The notes beneath the pieces are model-generated. The model had not been told where the DNA came from. It worked only from the letters and a program-made list of their open reading frames with translations, and ran no database searches. Source: Ignavibacteria bacterium (GTDB lineage Bacteria; Bacteroidota; Ignavibacteria; Ignavibacteriales; Ignavibacteriaceae). From it: a DNA stretch of 64,000 nucleotides. Where the stretch lies: positions 17,041-81,040 of the forward strand of contig JAUYAB010000107.1 in NCBI GenBank assembly GCA_030693705.1, written 5' to 3'. Shown here one piece after another: positions 53,155 through 62,545 of this stretch (positions are counted from its first letter, which is position 1; each line of letters begins with the position of its first letter). The position numbers and the translations under genes were made by a program.

Positions 53155-53940
53155 TTGAAAAAAATACCGGTTTCAATTTATTTTCTTTTACTACTTCTTC
53201 TGCCAGGTTTGAATTTTGCTCTCCGCTTTTTCAATCTCCCCAACTATTTTTTCTTCATCGGATTCAGATTTTACGGAATTATTTTGCTTGCCGGTCTCTT
53301 TCTCTTTTTCTATCAAGGACTTGAGGTAATTAAACAGACATTACTATCAATTTCCTTTAAGAAATTGATAAGAATATTTTTTTACGTTTTGATTCCGCCG
53401 TTTGTAATTCTTGCAGCTCTGTTTCTACTAAAAAAAATTGAATTAGGTGATCCCGATTATTTCTATGAACTGGGTTTGTCATCAATCGTTGATTTCCCGA
53501 TTTACTTTGTGTGGAATTTCCCGCAATTCTTTATTCTTTTCACTTTGTTAAAAACAATAGAATCCTCATTCAAGTTAAAAGTTCTACCGAACTTCTTGCT
53601 GCTGGTGCTCTTCTTTTTACCGGAATTTTTTATTCTTCTCAAAATTTCTTTTAATGTTATCTCAAGTATAAGTTTGGTTATTCTGCTTTTGTCAATTTCA
53701 CTTTTTGTGAATAAGAAAAGCAATCCTTTGGCTTTCACTCTTTATTTTTTTATCACGATTTGGATGGCTCTATTACTGTTCGGAAGTCAATCGGAAACTC
53801 TACTGCAATTATTCTTGGCAAAAACATACACAGCGTGGGATGGTTTTTTCGAAATAAATAAGAAACTTGTTGTGTTCATTTTCCCGGTGTATTTTTTCTT
53901 CTCGCTTCTTCCTATCATCTTTATGAGAAAGGAAAGTTAA
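53155..53940 (+). CDS. Multi-pass membrane protein, function unknown
   Basis: The 261-residue product has eight or so hydrophobic segments, spaced by short charged loops such as KKSNPLAFT and FEINKKLVV, and no soluble domain. The TTG at 53155 lies five bases after AAGGA and is preferred over a TTG six codons upstream that would lie inside the preceding small gene. No catalytic motif or family is recognised. It might be a lipid-modifying or small transport protein, but that is a guess. It is part of the same run as truA and the SDR. Confidence 0.7.
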   Translation: MKKIPVSIYFLLLLLLPGLNFALRFFNLPNYFFFIGFRFYGIILLAGLFLFFYQGLEVIKQTLLSISFKKLIRIFFYVLIPPFVILAALFLLKKIELGDPDYFYELGLSSIVDFPIYFVWNFPQFFILFTLLKTIESSFKLKVLPNFLLLVLFFLPEFFILLKISFNVISSISLVILLLSISLFVNKKSNPLAFTLYFFITIWMALLLFGSQSETLLQLFLAKTYTAWDGFFEINKKLVVFIFPVYFFFSLLPIIFMRKES

Positions 53941-53986
53941 AAGAATATTTCTTTTCTTATATTTGATTTAGAAATAATTCTACGCA

Positions 53987-54574
53987 ATGAAAAAATATTT
54001 TGTCATAGTAATCGTTAGTCTTATCTGTTTTTCGTCATCGCTTTATGCCTCGGATAAAGCGCGCGGAACATTTCTCGCTATTGGAGTCGGACCCCGCATT
54101 CCCGCTTTTGATTTTAACAACACCACCATGCTCGGTTACGGATTTAATGTTGAAATTGCTTACACCAACAATGAGTATCTTCCCCTTTTTCTTTTCGGGA
54201 AGGTCGGCTTTGAACAATTTCCGGGAGCGCAAAGTTTTTATCAGGTCTCAAATTATTCTCAATTCTCAACAAGTTTGTTACCTCTTGCATTCGGCGCTCG
54301 ATATTACTTTTCACCGATTCTACAGAATGTTGTACTGATTCTTCCAAGCATAGAAGTATCTGCCAACTTAACGGTTTTTCAAAAGCTACATCAATTCAAA
54401 GTTTCTTCCGGTAAAAATAATTTTTTAGAGGAAGGTTCAAAAGTTGGCTTCAGTGTTGGGGTTGGCGCTTCAATGTTTTTGGTTGAGATGCTCGCTTCTT
54501 ATAATTATCTTCAAAACAACCAGTATCTTTCAATCGATATGAAAGTACGTTTACCTTTATACGTCAGTTTTTAG
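53987..54574 (+). CDS. Small predicted outer-membrane barrel protein, function unknown
   Basis: The 195-residue protein has a signal peptide (YFVIVIVSLICFSSSLYAS) and about eight strands with aromatic ends, finishing YLSIDMKVRLPLYVSF. The size suits an eight-strand barrel. TATATTTG at 53958-53965 is a perfect -7 element, but no matching -33 TTG lies in place, so a local promoter is only possible. The family is not recognised. The enoyl-CoA hydratase gene follows after eight bases, which include GAGGAAAG. Confidence 0.7.
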   Translation: MKKYFVIVIVSLICFSSSLYASDKARGTFLAIGVGPRIPAFDFNNTTMLGYGFNVEIAYTNNEYLPLFLFGKVGFEQFPGAQSFYQVSNYSQFSTSLLPLAFGARYYFSPILQNVVLILPSIEVSANLTVFQKLHQFKVSSGKNNFLEEGSKVGFSVGVGASMFLVEMLASYNYLQNNQYLSIDMKVRLPLYVSF

Positions 54575-54582
54575 AGGAAAGT

Positions 54583-55365
54583 ATGAACTACAAAAATCTT
54601 TTAGTTGAAATGGGAAACAACGTCGCAATAGTAACCGTCAATCGTCCCGAAAAATTAAACGCATTGAACAATGAAACATTGAACGAACTGTACGATGCTT
54701 TTCTTTCTATAGAACATAATGCGGAAATTCACGCAGTGATAATAACCGGAAGTGGAGAAAAAGCTTTCGTTGCCGGTGCAGATATTTCAGAGTTAAATCA
54801 ACTCTCTCCATTAGCGGCAAAAGATTTTGCTGAAAAAGGACAAAAGATATTTTCTTTCATCGAACATCTTTCCAAGCCCGTTATTGCTGCGGTAAATGGT
54901 TTTGCGCTCGGCGGCGGGTGTGAACTTTCGTTAGCTTGTCATATCAGATTAGCTTCCGAAAATGCAAAGTTCGGGCAGCCGGAAATAAATTTAGGAATCA
55001 TTCCCGGTTACGGCGGTACGCAGAGATTGACAAGACTGATCAATTTTTCAAAAGCTTTGGAATATATTCTTACCGCTGATTTCATTGATGCAAACACCGC
55101 TCTGCAACTTGGATTAGTAAATCATGTTTATCCTTTAACTGAATTGATGACTAAGGCAAAAGAATTAGCCGAAAAAATTGCAGCAAAACCGGCTCAAGCA
55201 GTAAGACTCGCTTTGAAGGCAATGCAATCAGTTAAAGAATTGCCGCAAAGTCAAGGCGAATTTTTTGAAGCAAGCCTCTTCGCTTTAACGACAGGGACGG
55301 AAGATTTTAAAGAAGGAACCTCTGCATTTTTACAAAAACGGAAACCGGACTTTACTCATAAATGA
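54583..55365 (+). CDS. Enoyl-CoA hydratase/isomerase family protein (crotonase-like)
   Basis: The 260-residue protein is a typical crotonase. The CoA site has NRPEKLNALN and FVAGADISELNQL (oxyanion hole). The two catalytic glutamates are present: Glu114 in NGFALGGGCELSLAC and Glu134 in FGQPEINLGIIPGYGGTQRL. It probably hydrates short-chain enoyl-CoAs in beta-oxidation or butanoate metabolism. The exact chain length is not resolved. GAGGAAAGT lies before the ATG. Its stop overlaps the next gene by four bases. Confidence 0.92.
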   Translation: MNYKNLLVEMGNNVAIVTVNRPEKLNALNNETLNELYDAFLSIEHNAEIHAVIITGSGEKAFVAGADISELNQLSPLAAKDFAEKGQKIFSFIEHLSKPVIAAVNGFALGGGCELSLACHIRLASENAKFGQPEINLGIIPGYGGTQRLTRLINFSKALEYILTADFIDANTALQLGLVNHVYPLTELMTKAKELAEKIAAKPAQAVRLALKAMQSVKELPQSQGEFFEASLFALTTGTEDFKEGTSAFLQKRKPDFTHK

Positions 55366-56420
55366 TCTCTGCAGATTCTTCCTTTAACTCCAAACACGAA
55401 TCGGGAAAATTTCGTGTCGCATTTCTTCTTCTATTTGCACTTGCGATCTTTCTTTTACTTTTAAATATCATTCTCTCCTTTTTTGCACCAAAAGAAATAA
55501 CATACAGCTCGGTGGAGATTTCCGCTAATGAAATTAATCAACTGTTTAAAAAAAGCGTTGATGAATTTTATTTGGGAAGTGCGCATCTGAAAAAAATAAA
55601 ATCTCCTAAAAAAAAAGAAGACTCGCTATTATTTTCTTATCGCTTAACTCTTCCTTACGATGTTCCGGTTCCGGTTTTGCTGAATAGTGTTTTCGACAAC
55701 TTCCGTGGAAAGGATGTAGAGATTAATTCCACTGAAATGGTTTTGAATAAAAAATCCATTTTAGAAATTTCTTCCGGAGGTAAAGAAAAATTTTATGCTG
55801 AATTAATTCAGGACACTTCTCTTCACCGTGATAACGGAAGTCTTGCTTTTGTGCTCACCGATTATGAAAATCTTTCAGCGGATGATTTAAATAAATTATT
55901 AACAACTCCTGAAAGCTTTGCGTTTCTCCTTCAACCGGAAAAAGGAAGTGCGGAGTTCACAAAAACTATTTTGGATTTCCGTAAAGAATATATTGTTGAA
56001 TTAACAGCCTCAAGTCCCAACTCTGAATTCACTTTAGCCGAAAATTTTCCGATTGTTAGGAACAAATTAGCGATAAACTCATTACTGCGTTATTATCCTA
56101 AGAATACTTTTTTCTTTGTAAATCAACAATCAACTCTCTTAAATTCTAATGCTTACGAAAAAGTGAGGAAGGAATTTTCGAAGAAGAAGTACAATCTTTT
56201 TTCTTCAAATTCATTTACAAATCTTTCCGAACTAAAGCATGACGAGTGTGAAAAACATTTCTTTGCAGAGGTGAGTGTTTTAAGGAAAGGAGAAGTCAAA
56301 TTAACGATCCTTCCGGCAAATTATTTTTTAACTTCGATCGACAAAATTGCGAAAATAAAAAAAAGAGGGGTTAGATTTATACCGGCAACTAAAGCCGTGC
56401 TGCTGATTAAAGGGCAATAA
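55362..56420 (+). CDS. Single-pass membrane protein, function unknown
   Basis: The 352-residue protein has one hydrophobic segment near residues 18-42 and a long soluble part, mainly charged, with no recognised motif. The topology suggests a periplasmic or extracytoplasmic domain anchored at the N-terminus. It starts at an ATG overlapping the hydratase stop by four bases. Its 3' end overlaps the opposing M16 peptidase gene by 14 bases, so the two transcripts are antisense at their ends. Confidence 0.65.
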   Translation: MISADSSFNSKHESGKFRVAFLLLFALAIFLLLLNIILSFFAPKEITYSSVEISANEINQLFKKSVDEFYLGSAHLKKIKSPKKKEDSLLFSYRLTLPYDVPVPVLLNSVFDNFRGKDVEINSTEMVLNKKSILEISSGGKEKFYAELIQDTSLHRDNGSLAFVLTDYENLSADDLNKLLTTPESFAFLLQPEKGSAEFTKTILDFRKEYIVELTASSPNSEFTLAENFPIVRNKLAINSLLRYYPKNTFFFVNQQSTLLNSNAYEKVRKEFSKKKYNLFSSNSFTNLSELKHDECEKHFFAEVSVLRKGEVKLTILPANYFLTSIDKIAKIKKRGVRFIPATKAVLLIKGQ

Positions 56421-57783
56421 CCGGATTCCCGCTCTCGTTTAATTCTTCAACTTCATCAAAATTAAATTCATTTATTTGATTGATAAACTGCTCCTTATTT
56501 CCAACTAACACCACGACCGTCTCATCATCAAGAATATTATTCTTCGCAGCGTTCAACGCATCATCGATCGTAACGGATCGAATGTTTGAAATATATTCAT
56601 CAAAATAAGATGGTTGTAGATCGTAAATGTATAGCGTGTTCAATCCGGCAGCCAACTGGTAATAGGTCTCAAAGTTGCTCGGAAATCTTCTTATGATCGA
56701 AAGTTTCGCTGCTTCAAGTTCATCAGCGGTAATCGATTCTTTTATCCGATTCAACTCATAAAATGTATCTTGCACCGCCTCAATCGTATGTTCCGACTGT
56801 ACAGAAGTCGTAAGAAGAAAATATCCTCTTTCTTTTCGATATGAAAAAAGCGAATTGGCTCCGTAGGTAAATCCTTTTGTTTCCCGAAGTTTAAAGTTGA
56901 TGCGTGAATTAAATTGACCGCCTAAAATGGTGTTCATAACAGTCTTGGCATAAAAATCACCGTCGCTTCTTTTGTCAGAAAGATTCCCAATCCGTATTTC
57001 AGTTTGTTGAGCCTCCGGTTTATGAACGAAATAGAACCGGCGCTTTTTATTCGGATGAACGAAGAGTTGAGTCTCTGAAGTTTTTGTCTTCCCAAAATTA
57101 TCAACAAATTGATTCACCAAGTTTTTAAGCGTTTTAGGATCAAGTGAGCCTGCACAAATAAATCCCGCTCTATCGGAAGATATTTGAGAGTTATAAAAAT
57201 TTCTCACGTCTTCGTTTGTTAATTTCTGAACATCTTCTTCTTTACCAAGGTTAAAGTTTCCGAGTTTATTTTCAAACCCGAAAATTTTTTCTTCAAAAAT
57301 TTTATCGGCAATCGTATCAGGTTCATCCTTTATTTGTAGTAGTTGAGCGAGAACCTTGCTTCGTTCGCGCAGAAATTCTGTCTCTTCAAAGTGGGGCTGG
57401 TTAAGTATTTTGCTAAGCAGCGTTAATGTTTCACTGAATTTTTCTTCAAGCGAAACTATCGTGAAGTACATGAATTCATGATTAATGGAAATCTGAATTG
57501 ACGAACCGAGCATCTCAAATTGGTTGTTGAGTTCAAGCGCCGTCAACCCGCCGGCGCCTTCATCGATTAAAATTGCAGTAAGATTCGCAAGTCCGCTTTT
57601 CCCTTCGTCATCAAGCACACATCCTGTTGAAATGATCAACGTGAACTGAACCATCGGCAGTTTAGTTTTTTGGATGAACAAACCTTTCATCCCGCTGTCT
57701 GAAATTATTTCTTCAATTTCAGGAAGATGAAATTTTGCTTGTTCAACAATTTGGGGAGGAGTAGTTCTGTCTAAAGTCATCAT
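56407..57783 (-). CDS. M16-family protein, non-catalytic subunit
   Basis: This M16B-type protein of 458 residues lacks the HxxEH zinc motif; its matching place reads GKSGLANLTAILIDEGAGG. It keeps the R/Y motif, seen in NFKLRETKGFTYGANSLFSYRKERGYF, by which inactive subunits bind substrate in heterodimeric M16 peptidases. The catalytic partner is encoded just upstream with a four-base overlap. Function: processing of peptides, perhaps in the periplasm or cytoplasm, since no signal peptide is seen. The end overlaps the gene on the other strand. Confidence 0.9.
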   Translation of the reverse strand: MMTLDRTTPPQIVEQAKFHLPEIEEIISDSGMKGLFIQKTKLPMVQFTLIISTGCVLDDEGKSGLANLTAILIDEGAGGLTALELNNQFEMLGSSIQISINHEFMYFTIVSLEEKFSETLTLLSKILNQPHFEETEFLRERSKVLAQLLQIKDEPDTIADKIFEEKIFGFENKLGNFNLGKEEDVQKLTNEDVRNFYNSQISSDRAGFICAGSLDPKTLKNLVNQFVDNFGKTKTSETQLFVHPNKKRRFYFVHKPEAQQTEIRIGNLSDKRSDGDFYAKTVMNTILGGQFNSRINFKLRETKGFTYGANSLFSYRKERGYFLLTTSVQSEHTIEAVQDTFYELNRIKESITADELEAAKLSIIRRFPSNFETYYQLAAGLNTLYIYDLQPSYFDEYISNIRSVTIDDALNAAKNNILDDETVVVLVGNKEQFINQINEFNFDEVEELNESGNPVIAL

Positions 57784-59054
57784 ACTTTTCCTTCCTTTTC
57801 TTTGGGAACAAAACGAAGATCAATAAAAGGTTTATTAAAATACTTAGCGCAATTTTTCACCGATTCTCTTTCTACTTTTTCATAGAGGCTTAACTCATGC
57901 GAAAAGTAATTTGGTTCGCCCAAATAAAAATTGTAATGGTTTAAATGATTTGCTACGGAATCCAGACTTTGCATTCCATAAATAAAATTGGCTTTTATTC
58001 CATTCTTCGAGCGAATCAATTCTTCAATTGTGATGTTGTTTGTAAAAAGGTTCGTTAATTCTTCAAAAATTATTTTTTTGATTTCATCTAACGATTTGCC
58101 GGGTTTAGCGGTAGCGGTTATACAAAAGAACCCGCCATATGAACCGGAGTATTGAAAGGCGGAAACTTGCAGCGCAAGCTCTTGTTTAAGCACCAAAATG
58201 TTGTGGAGTCTCCCGTTTTTTGAACCGGTTAATATGTCCGACAAAATATCGAGCGCAAAATTATTTTCATGAAATATTTTTTCGGTTTTCCAGACAAGCA
58301 GAATTTTTTCAAGGCTAACGGAATCAAAGACAACTTCACTTTTCGATTCATGCAACTCACTCTCTTCTACATTAAGTGGATCAACTTTGGCTGATGAATT
58401 TATTCCGCTAAAATATTTTTCAACTAAATCTTTGGCGCTGTCGATTTCAAAATCACCGGCAATAACCAATGATGCGTTGCGCGGTTGATAGTAGGTATTA
58501 CAAAAATCACTCACATCTTTTTGATTGTACGATAAAATATGATCCATAAGCCCGATAGTGGGTGCGTGGTAAGGATGGGATTCGTTATACAACAAACCAA
58601 ATAATTTCTGCCACGTAAGTCCGTACGGCTGATTATCATATCTTTCGAGTCGTTCATTTTTAACAACTTCAATTTGATTAGCAAGAGTCTCGTCAGTCAA
58701 AGCCTCAAGAAAAAATCCCATTCTGTCGGATTCAAGCCAAAGCGCCGTTTCAAGAAAGTCGGAGGGAATTTTTTCAAAATAATTTGTTACATCAAAGCTT
58801 GTGGAGGCGTTTAGCGTTCCGCCGTTGTCCTGGATAAATTTAAAATGTTCTCCTTTTTTAACATGCTTAGAACCTTGAAACATCATATGTTCGAAGAGAT
58901 GCGCAAGTCCGGTTTTATTCATTGGATCGCGGCTTGAACCTACATTGTACCAAAGATTTACAACCGCAATTGGGAGCGATTTATCTTGATAAAGAATAAC
59001 TTCCAAACCGTTTTGCAGAGAATATTTTTTATAATCGAGAGAGAGAATTTTCAT
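57780..59054 (-). CDS. M16-family zinc peptidase, catalytic subunit
   Basis: The 424-residue protein has the inverted zinc motif HLFEH (residues 52-56 in GLAHLFEHMMFQGSKH) and a downstream third ligand region, VVKNERLERYDNQPYG. NASTSFDVTNYFEKIPSDFLE is the usual next signature. It is the active partner of the M16 protein encoded after it, like the paired M16B proteases known from other bacteria. No signal peptide is present. The gap between this gene and the TonB-type receptor holds 157 AT-rich bases with divergent promoters likely but no clear consensus. Confidence 0.93.
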   Translation of the reverse strand: MKILSLDYKKYSLQNGLEVILYQDKSLPIAVVNLWYNVGSSRDPMNKTGLAHLFEHMMFQGSKHVKKGEHFKFIQDNGGTLNASTSFDVTNYFEKIPSDFLETALWLESDRMGFFLEALTDETLANQIEVVKNERLERYDNQPYGLTWQKLFGLLYNESHPYHAPTIGLMDHILSYNQKDVSDFCNTYYQPRNASLVIAGDFEIDSAKDLVEKYFSGINSSAKVDPLNVEESELHESKSEVVFDSVSLEKILLVWKTEKIFHENNFALDILSDILTGSKNGRLHNILVLKQELALQVSAFQYSGSYGGFFCITATAKPGKSLDEIKKIIFEELTNLFTNNITIEELIRSKNGIKANFIYGMQSLDSVANHLNHYNFYLGEPNYFSHELSLYEKVERESVKNCAKYFNKPFIDLRFVPKEKEGKV

Positions 59055-59211
59055 TTAGCCTTTCCAATTAATACAACCTGAAGATACTACTTTTACAGAG
59101 ATCAAAAAAAATCTTTTTTTTTGTTAACAAAAATTTAATTTGAATAAATGGTTTAAAAGAGTGAAATTTAGACGTTCAAATTTTACTAACTAAATAGAGG
59201 TATTCTAAATT

Positions 59212-62200
59212 ATGAAAAAGCTACTCTTACAGATGCTTTTGTTCAGCGTGTTCTTTGGAATGACCCAATTATCACTTGCGCAGGGAATAACAACCGCTAG
59301 TATAAATGGGAAAGTTTCTGCTATGGATGGGGAAACTCTTCCTTCTGCTTCAGTTATGGCAGTGCATATTCCAACGGGAACTGTTTATGGCACATCAACT
59401 CGTATGGACGGTAAATACAATTTGACCGGATTGAAAACCGGCGGTCCGTACAAAATCACCGTCTCTTTCGTTGGGTATCAAACTCAGGTAAAAGAAAATG
59501 TTTATCTTGAGTTAGCCCAGAATTTAATGGTTAATTTTAAATTACCGGAATCTTCAGTTACTCTTAGCGAACTTACCGTTACTGCAGAAAAGAGCGCGAT
59601 AATGAGTCAAGCACGAACCGGTTCAGCACAAAACGTTTCTGAAAAATCGATGCAAGAAATTCCTACTACTTCAAGAGATTTTCAGTCTTTCTCTAAATTA
59701 TCACCTCTATTTTCAGGTAGTAGTTTAGGGGCAGCGGGACGTTCTTCAAAATATAATAACATCCAGATTGACGGAACACAGTATAATGACCTTTTCGGTC
59801 TTGGTTCAACGGGAACACCTGGTGGACAATCGGGAACGAATCCTATCAGTTTAGACGCTATTAGTGAATTTCAAGTTGTTATTGCTCCTTACGATGTAAG
59901 ACAAAGTGGTTTTACAGGTGGCGGCATCAACGCGATTACCCGCAGCGGAACCAACCAATATCACGGATCTGTTTATGGTTTTGGAAGAAATCAAAACATG
60001 TCCGGACAGTATATAAATAAAGACGGCAAGAGAACAAAAAAAATGGATGAATTTAAGGATTACCAATTTGGTTTTAGAGCCGGTGGTCCAATCATTCAAG
60101 ATCAATTATTCTTCTTTGTAAATGGAGAAAAAACAATTTATAATTATCCACAACCAAACTTGTCGGTAGGTTCAAGGTTAGCGGGCGTTTCAATTGACTC
60201 TTTAGGCGGCGCTTTTGCTGCAGCTCTTGCTGCAAAAGGATTTAACGCCGGAGGTTTCAATTTACCCACTTTTGAACAGCCAAGTTCAAAATTATTTGTT
60301 CGTTTTGATTACAACTTAGCGGAAAATCATAAACTAACGGTGCGTAATAATTTTGTAGACGCCGGTTCTGATAAATTGTATAACTACAGAACTACCAGCA
60401 ACCTTCTTTTTGATACTCAACCTTATTTGATGAGCAATATGACTAATTCTATGGTTGCCCAATTAAATAGTACCTTCGGGAATACGATGTCAAACGAATT
60501 GGTCGTTGGTTATACAACAATTAGAGACAAAAGAAAAGGAAAATCTGCTGACGCTCCCGAAGTTTTAATAAAAGAAATAAACAAAACTTTCTCAATGTAT
60601 GCCGGACCTGATAGATTTTCATCAGCAAATAAATTAGATCAGGATATCTTCGAGATTAGCGATAACTTCAGTTTATATATGGGTGACCATACTTTTACAG
60701 TTGGAACTCATAATGAATTTTTCTCTTTCACTAATTTATTTGCGCGTTCAGCTTTTGGTTACTATGAATATAACAGTCTGGATGATTTTGCAAAAGATAG
60801 CGTATCTTATTACCAGAGAGTTTATTCTCGATTTGGAAATCAAAGCGACCCGGGTGCAGTTCCTGCTGCTGAATTTAGTGTAGCTCAATATGGTTTCTAT
60901 GCACAGGATGAATGGGCAGTATTGCCGACATTAAAAATTACCGCAGGTATTCGTGTGGACATTCCTACGTTCCCAACGACTCCTGCTAAAAATGATTCGG
61001 TTCCAAAATATTTCCCTCAATATAATACCGATAAAATACCATCAGGAAATATGCTTTGGTCGCCAAGAATCGGATTTAACTGGGATGTCACCGGCGAAAG
61101 AACAACTCAAGTTCGCGGTGGTATCGGAATTTTTACAGGTCGGATTCCTTATGTTTGGATGTCGAACAACTTCGGCAACACTGGTATGTTTACCGCTGAA
61201 GTCAATGCCGCAACTAGTGCAACAAAACAAAAAGTCTATCTTCCATTTATTTCGGACCCAACGAATCAGTACATCTCCGGAGATCCAAGAGTTACAAATG
61301 GCGCTTTAGGTAATCCAAAATTACAGTCTGAAATTGATATCGTAGATCCTAATTTGAAATTACCTCAAGTTATGAGATTTAATCTTGGCGTAGACCAAGA
61401 ATTAATTTGCGGTTTTGTTGGAACTGCCGAATTCTTATACTCTAAGAGTATTAATGAAATGTTGTACCGTAAAGCTAATTTAGTTGCTTCGACAAGTAAT
61501 ATTGCCGATGGCCGTCCTAAATACGGTGGTACAAATAGTGGTGGTGGAAATTTTTATGACTTATTAGAGTTATATAATACAAGCGCCGGCTATCAATACA
61601 ATTTGATGTTCCAACTTCAAAGAAATGTTGCCCGTGGAGTTTCTGTAAATACTGCTTATACATTCGGACAGGCAAAAGATAAAAACAGTTTAAGTTCCTC
61701 GCAAGCAGCTTCTCAGATGAATTACAGCCCGATTGATATGGACCCAAATAATCCTGCGTTAACCACTTCACAATGGGAAGTTAAACACAGAGTATTTGCA
61801 TCTGTTTCTTACGCTGCTGAATTCTTCCAGAATGCCCCAACAACCATCTCACTATTTTATAACGGGCAAAGCGGTAACCCATTTTCGTTTGTTGTAAATG
61901 GTGATTTGAACAATGATGGGTTTAGATATAACGACCTTTTCTACATTCCTAAAGATGCAAGTGATATTCTCGTTGGAACAATTTCCGGCGGTAAATTTGT
62001 AGCTGCTACAAAAGCCGGTACAACCGCAGACGATCTTAATGCATTTATTCAGAATGATAATTATCTCGGCAAAAACCGTGGTAAAATTTCCGAAAGAAAT
62101 GGCGCCCGTGAAAAATGGCAAGAATATCTTGATTTAAGAATCACTCAGGATGTACCTGACTTTTTAGGAATGGGAACTTTTCAGTTTTCACTTGATATCC

Positions 62201-62418
62201 TAAACGTAGCGAATTTACTTAACACCAGTTGGGGAAGAGTGCAAACCGCCGGTCTTGGTACTTATAACATTGTTGCTCTACAAGGTTTGGTTACCAACAA
62301 TGGTGTTGCTAATACTCCTGTTTATAGCTTCTCTAAACCTACTAACAATTCTGTCTATACTGATAGCGACATTGCTTCCCGTTGGAGAATGCAGCTCGGT
62401 GTTAGATACACATTATAA
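59212..62418 (+). CDS. TonB-dependent receptor-like outer-membrane protein
   Basis: The 1068-residue protein has a signal peptide (MLLFSVFFGMTQLSLAQG), then a carboxypeptidase-regulatory-like domain (residues 28-115: INGKVSAMDGETLPSASVMAV; VGYQTQVKENVYLEL). A plug region follows (GRSSKYNNIQIDGTQYNDLFG; GGGINAITRSGTNQYHGSVYG), then a large barrel that ends RWRMQLGVRYTL. The arrangement is that of the OmpA-related/oar-type TonB-dependent transporters of Bacteroidota. The substrate is unknown; no SusD-type partner is adjacent. A strong terminator follows. Confidence 0.92.
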   Translation: MKKLLLQMLLFSVFFGMTQLSLAQGITTASINGKVSAMDGETLPSASVMAVHIPTGTVYGTSTRMDGKYNLTGLKTGGPYKITVSFVGYQTQVKENVYLELAQNLMVNFKLPESSVTLSELTVTAEKSAIMSQARTGSAQNVSEKSMQEIPTTSRDFQSFSKLSPLFSGSSLGAAGRSSKYNNIQIDGTQYNDLFGLGSTGTPGGQSGTNPISLDAISEFQVVIAPYDVRQSGFTGGGINAITRSGTNQYHGSVYGFGRNQNMSGQYINKDGKRTKKMDEFKDYQFGFRAGGPIIQDQLFFFVNGEKTIYNYPQPNLSVGSRLAGVSIDSLGGAFAAALAAKGFNAGGFNLPTFEQPSSKLFVRFDYNLAENHKLTVRNNFVDAGSDKLYNYRTTSNLLFDTQPYLMSNMTNSMVAQLNSTFGNTMSNELVVGYTTIRDKRKGKSADAPEVLIKEINKTFSMYAGPDRFSSANKLDQDIFEISDNFSLYMGDHTFTVGTHNEFFSFTNLFARSAFGYYEYNSLDDFAKDSVSYYQRVYSRFGNQSDPGAVPAAEFSVAQYGFYAQDEWAVLPTLKITAGIRVDIPTFPTTPAKNDSVPKYFPQYNTDKIPSGNMLWSPRIGFNWDVTGERTTQVRGGIGIFTGRIPYVWMSNNFGNTGMFTAEVNAATSATKQKVYLPFISDPTNQYISGDPRVTNGALGNPKLQSEIDIVDPNLKLPQVMRFNLGVDQELICGFVGTAEFLYSKSINEMLYRKANLVASTSNIADGRPKYGGTNSGGGNFYDLLELYNTSAGYQYNLMFQLQRNVARGVSVNTAYTFGQAKDKNSLSSSQAASQMNYSPIDMDPNNPALTTSQWEVKHRVFASVSYAAEFFQNAPTTISLFYNGQSGNPFSFVVNGDLNNDGFRYNDLFYIPKDASDILVGTISGGKFVAATKAGTTADDLNAFIQNDNYLGKNRGKISERNGAREKWQEYLDLRITQDVPDFLGMGTFQFSLDILNVANLLNTSWGRVQTAGLGTYNIVALQGLVTNNGVANTPVYSFSKPTNNSVYTDSDIASRWRMQLGVRYTL

Positions 62419-62443
62419 AAACCTATTCATTTAGGTATTCATA

Positions 62444-62479
62444 AAAAAAGCCACTCCGGTTAATCGGAGTGGCTTTTTT
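62444..62479. terminator. Bidirectional rho-independent terminator
   Basis: A 15-base-pair perfect stem (62444-62458 with 62465-62479) ends GCCACTCCG and opens with A and T runs, loop GTTAAT. It lies between the receptor gene (plus) and lepB (minus, stop at 62546) and can stop both. Confidence 0.92.
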
Positions 62480-62545
62480 ATTTTCAGTAAGCCTAGACTT
62501 CTCGGAATGGTCAAGACCGTTCCGATGAATGTTAAAGGAAAATTT

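Noticed and set aside
59100..59211. Bacteroidota-type promoter before the TonB-type receptor
   Set aside because: The nearest word, TAATTTG, is one base short of TAnnTTTG and the spacing does not fit, so no promoter is listed.
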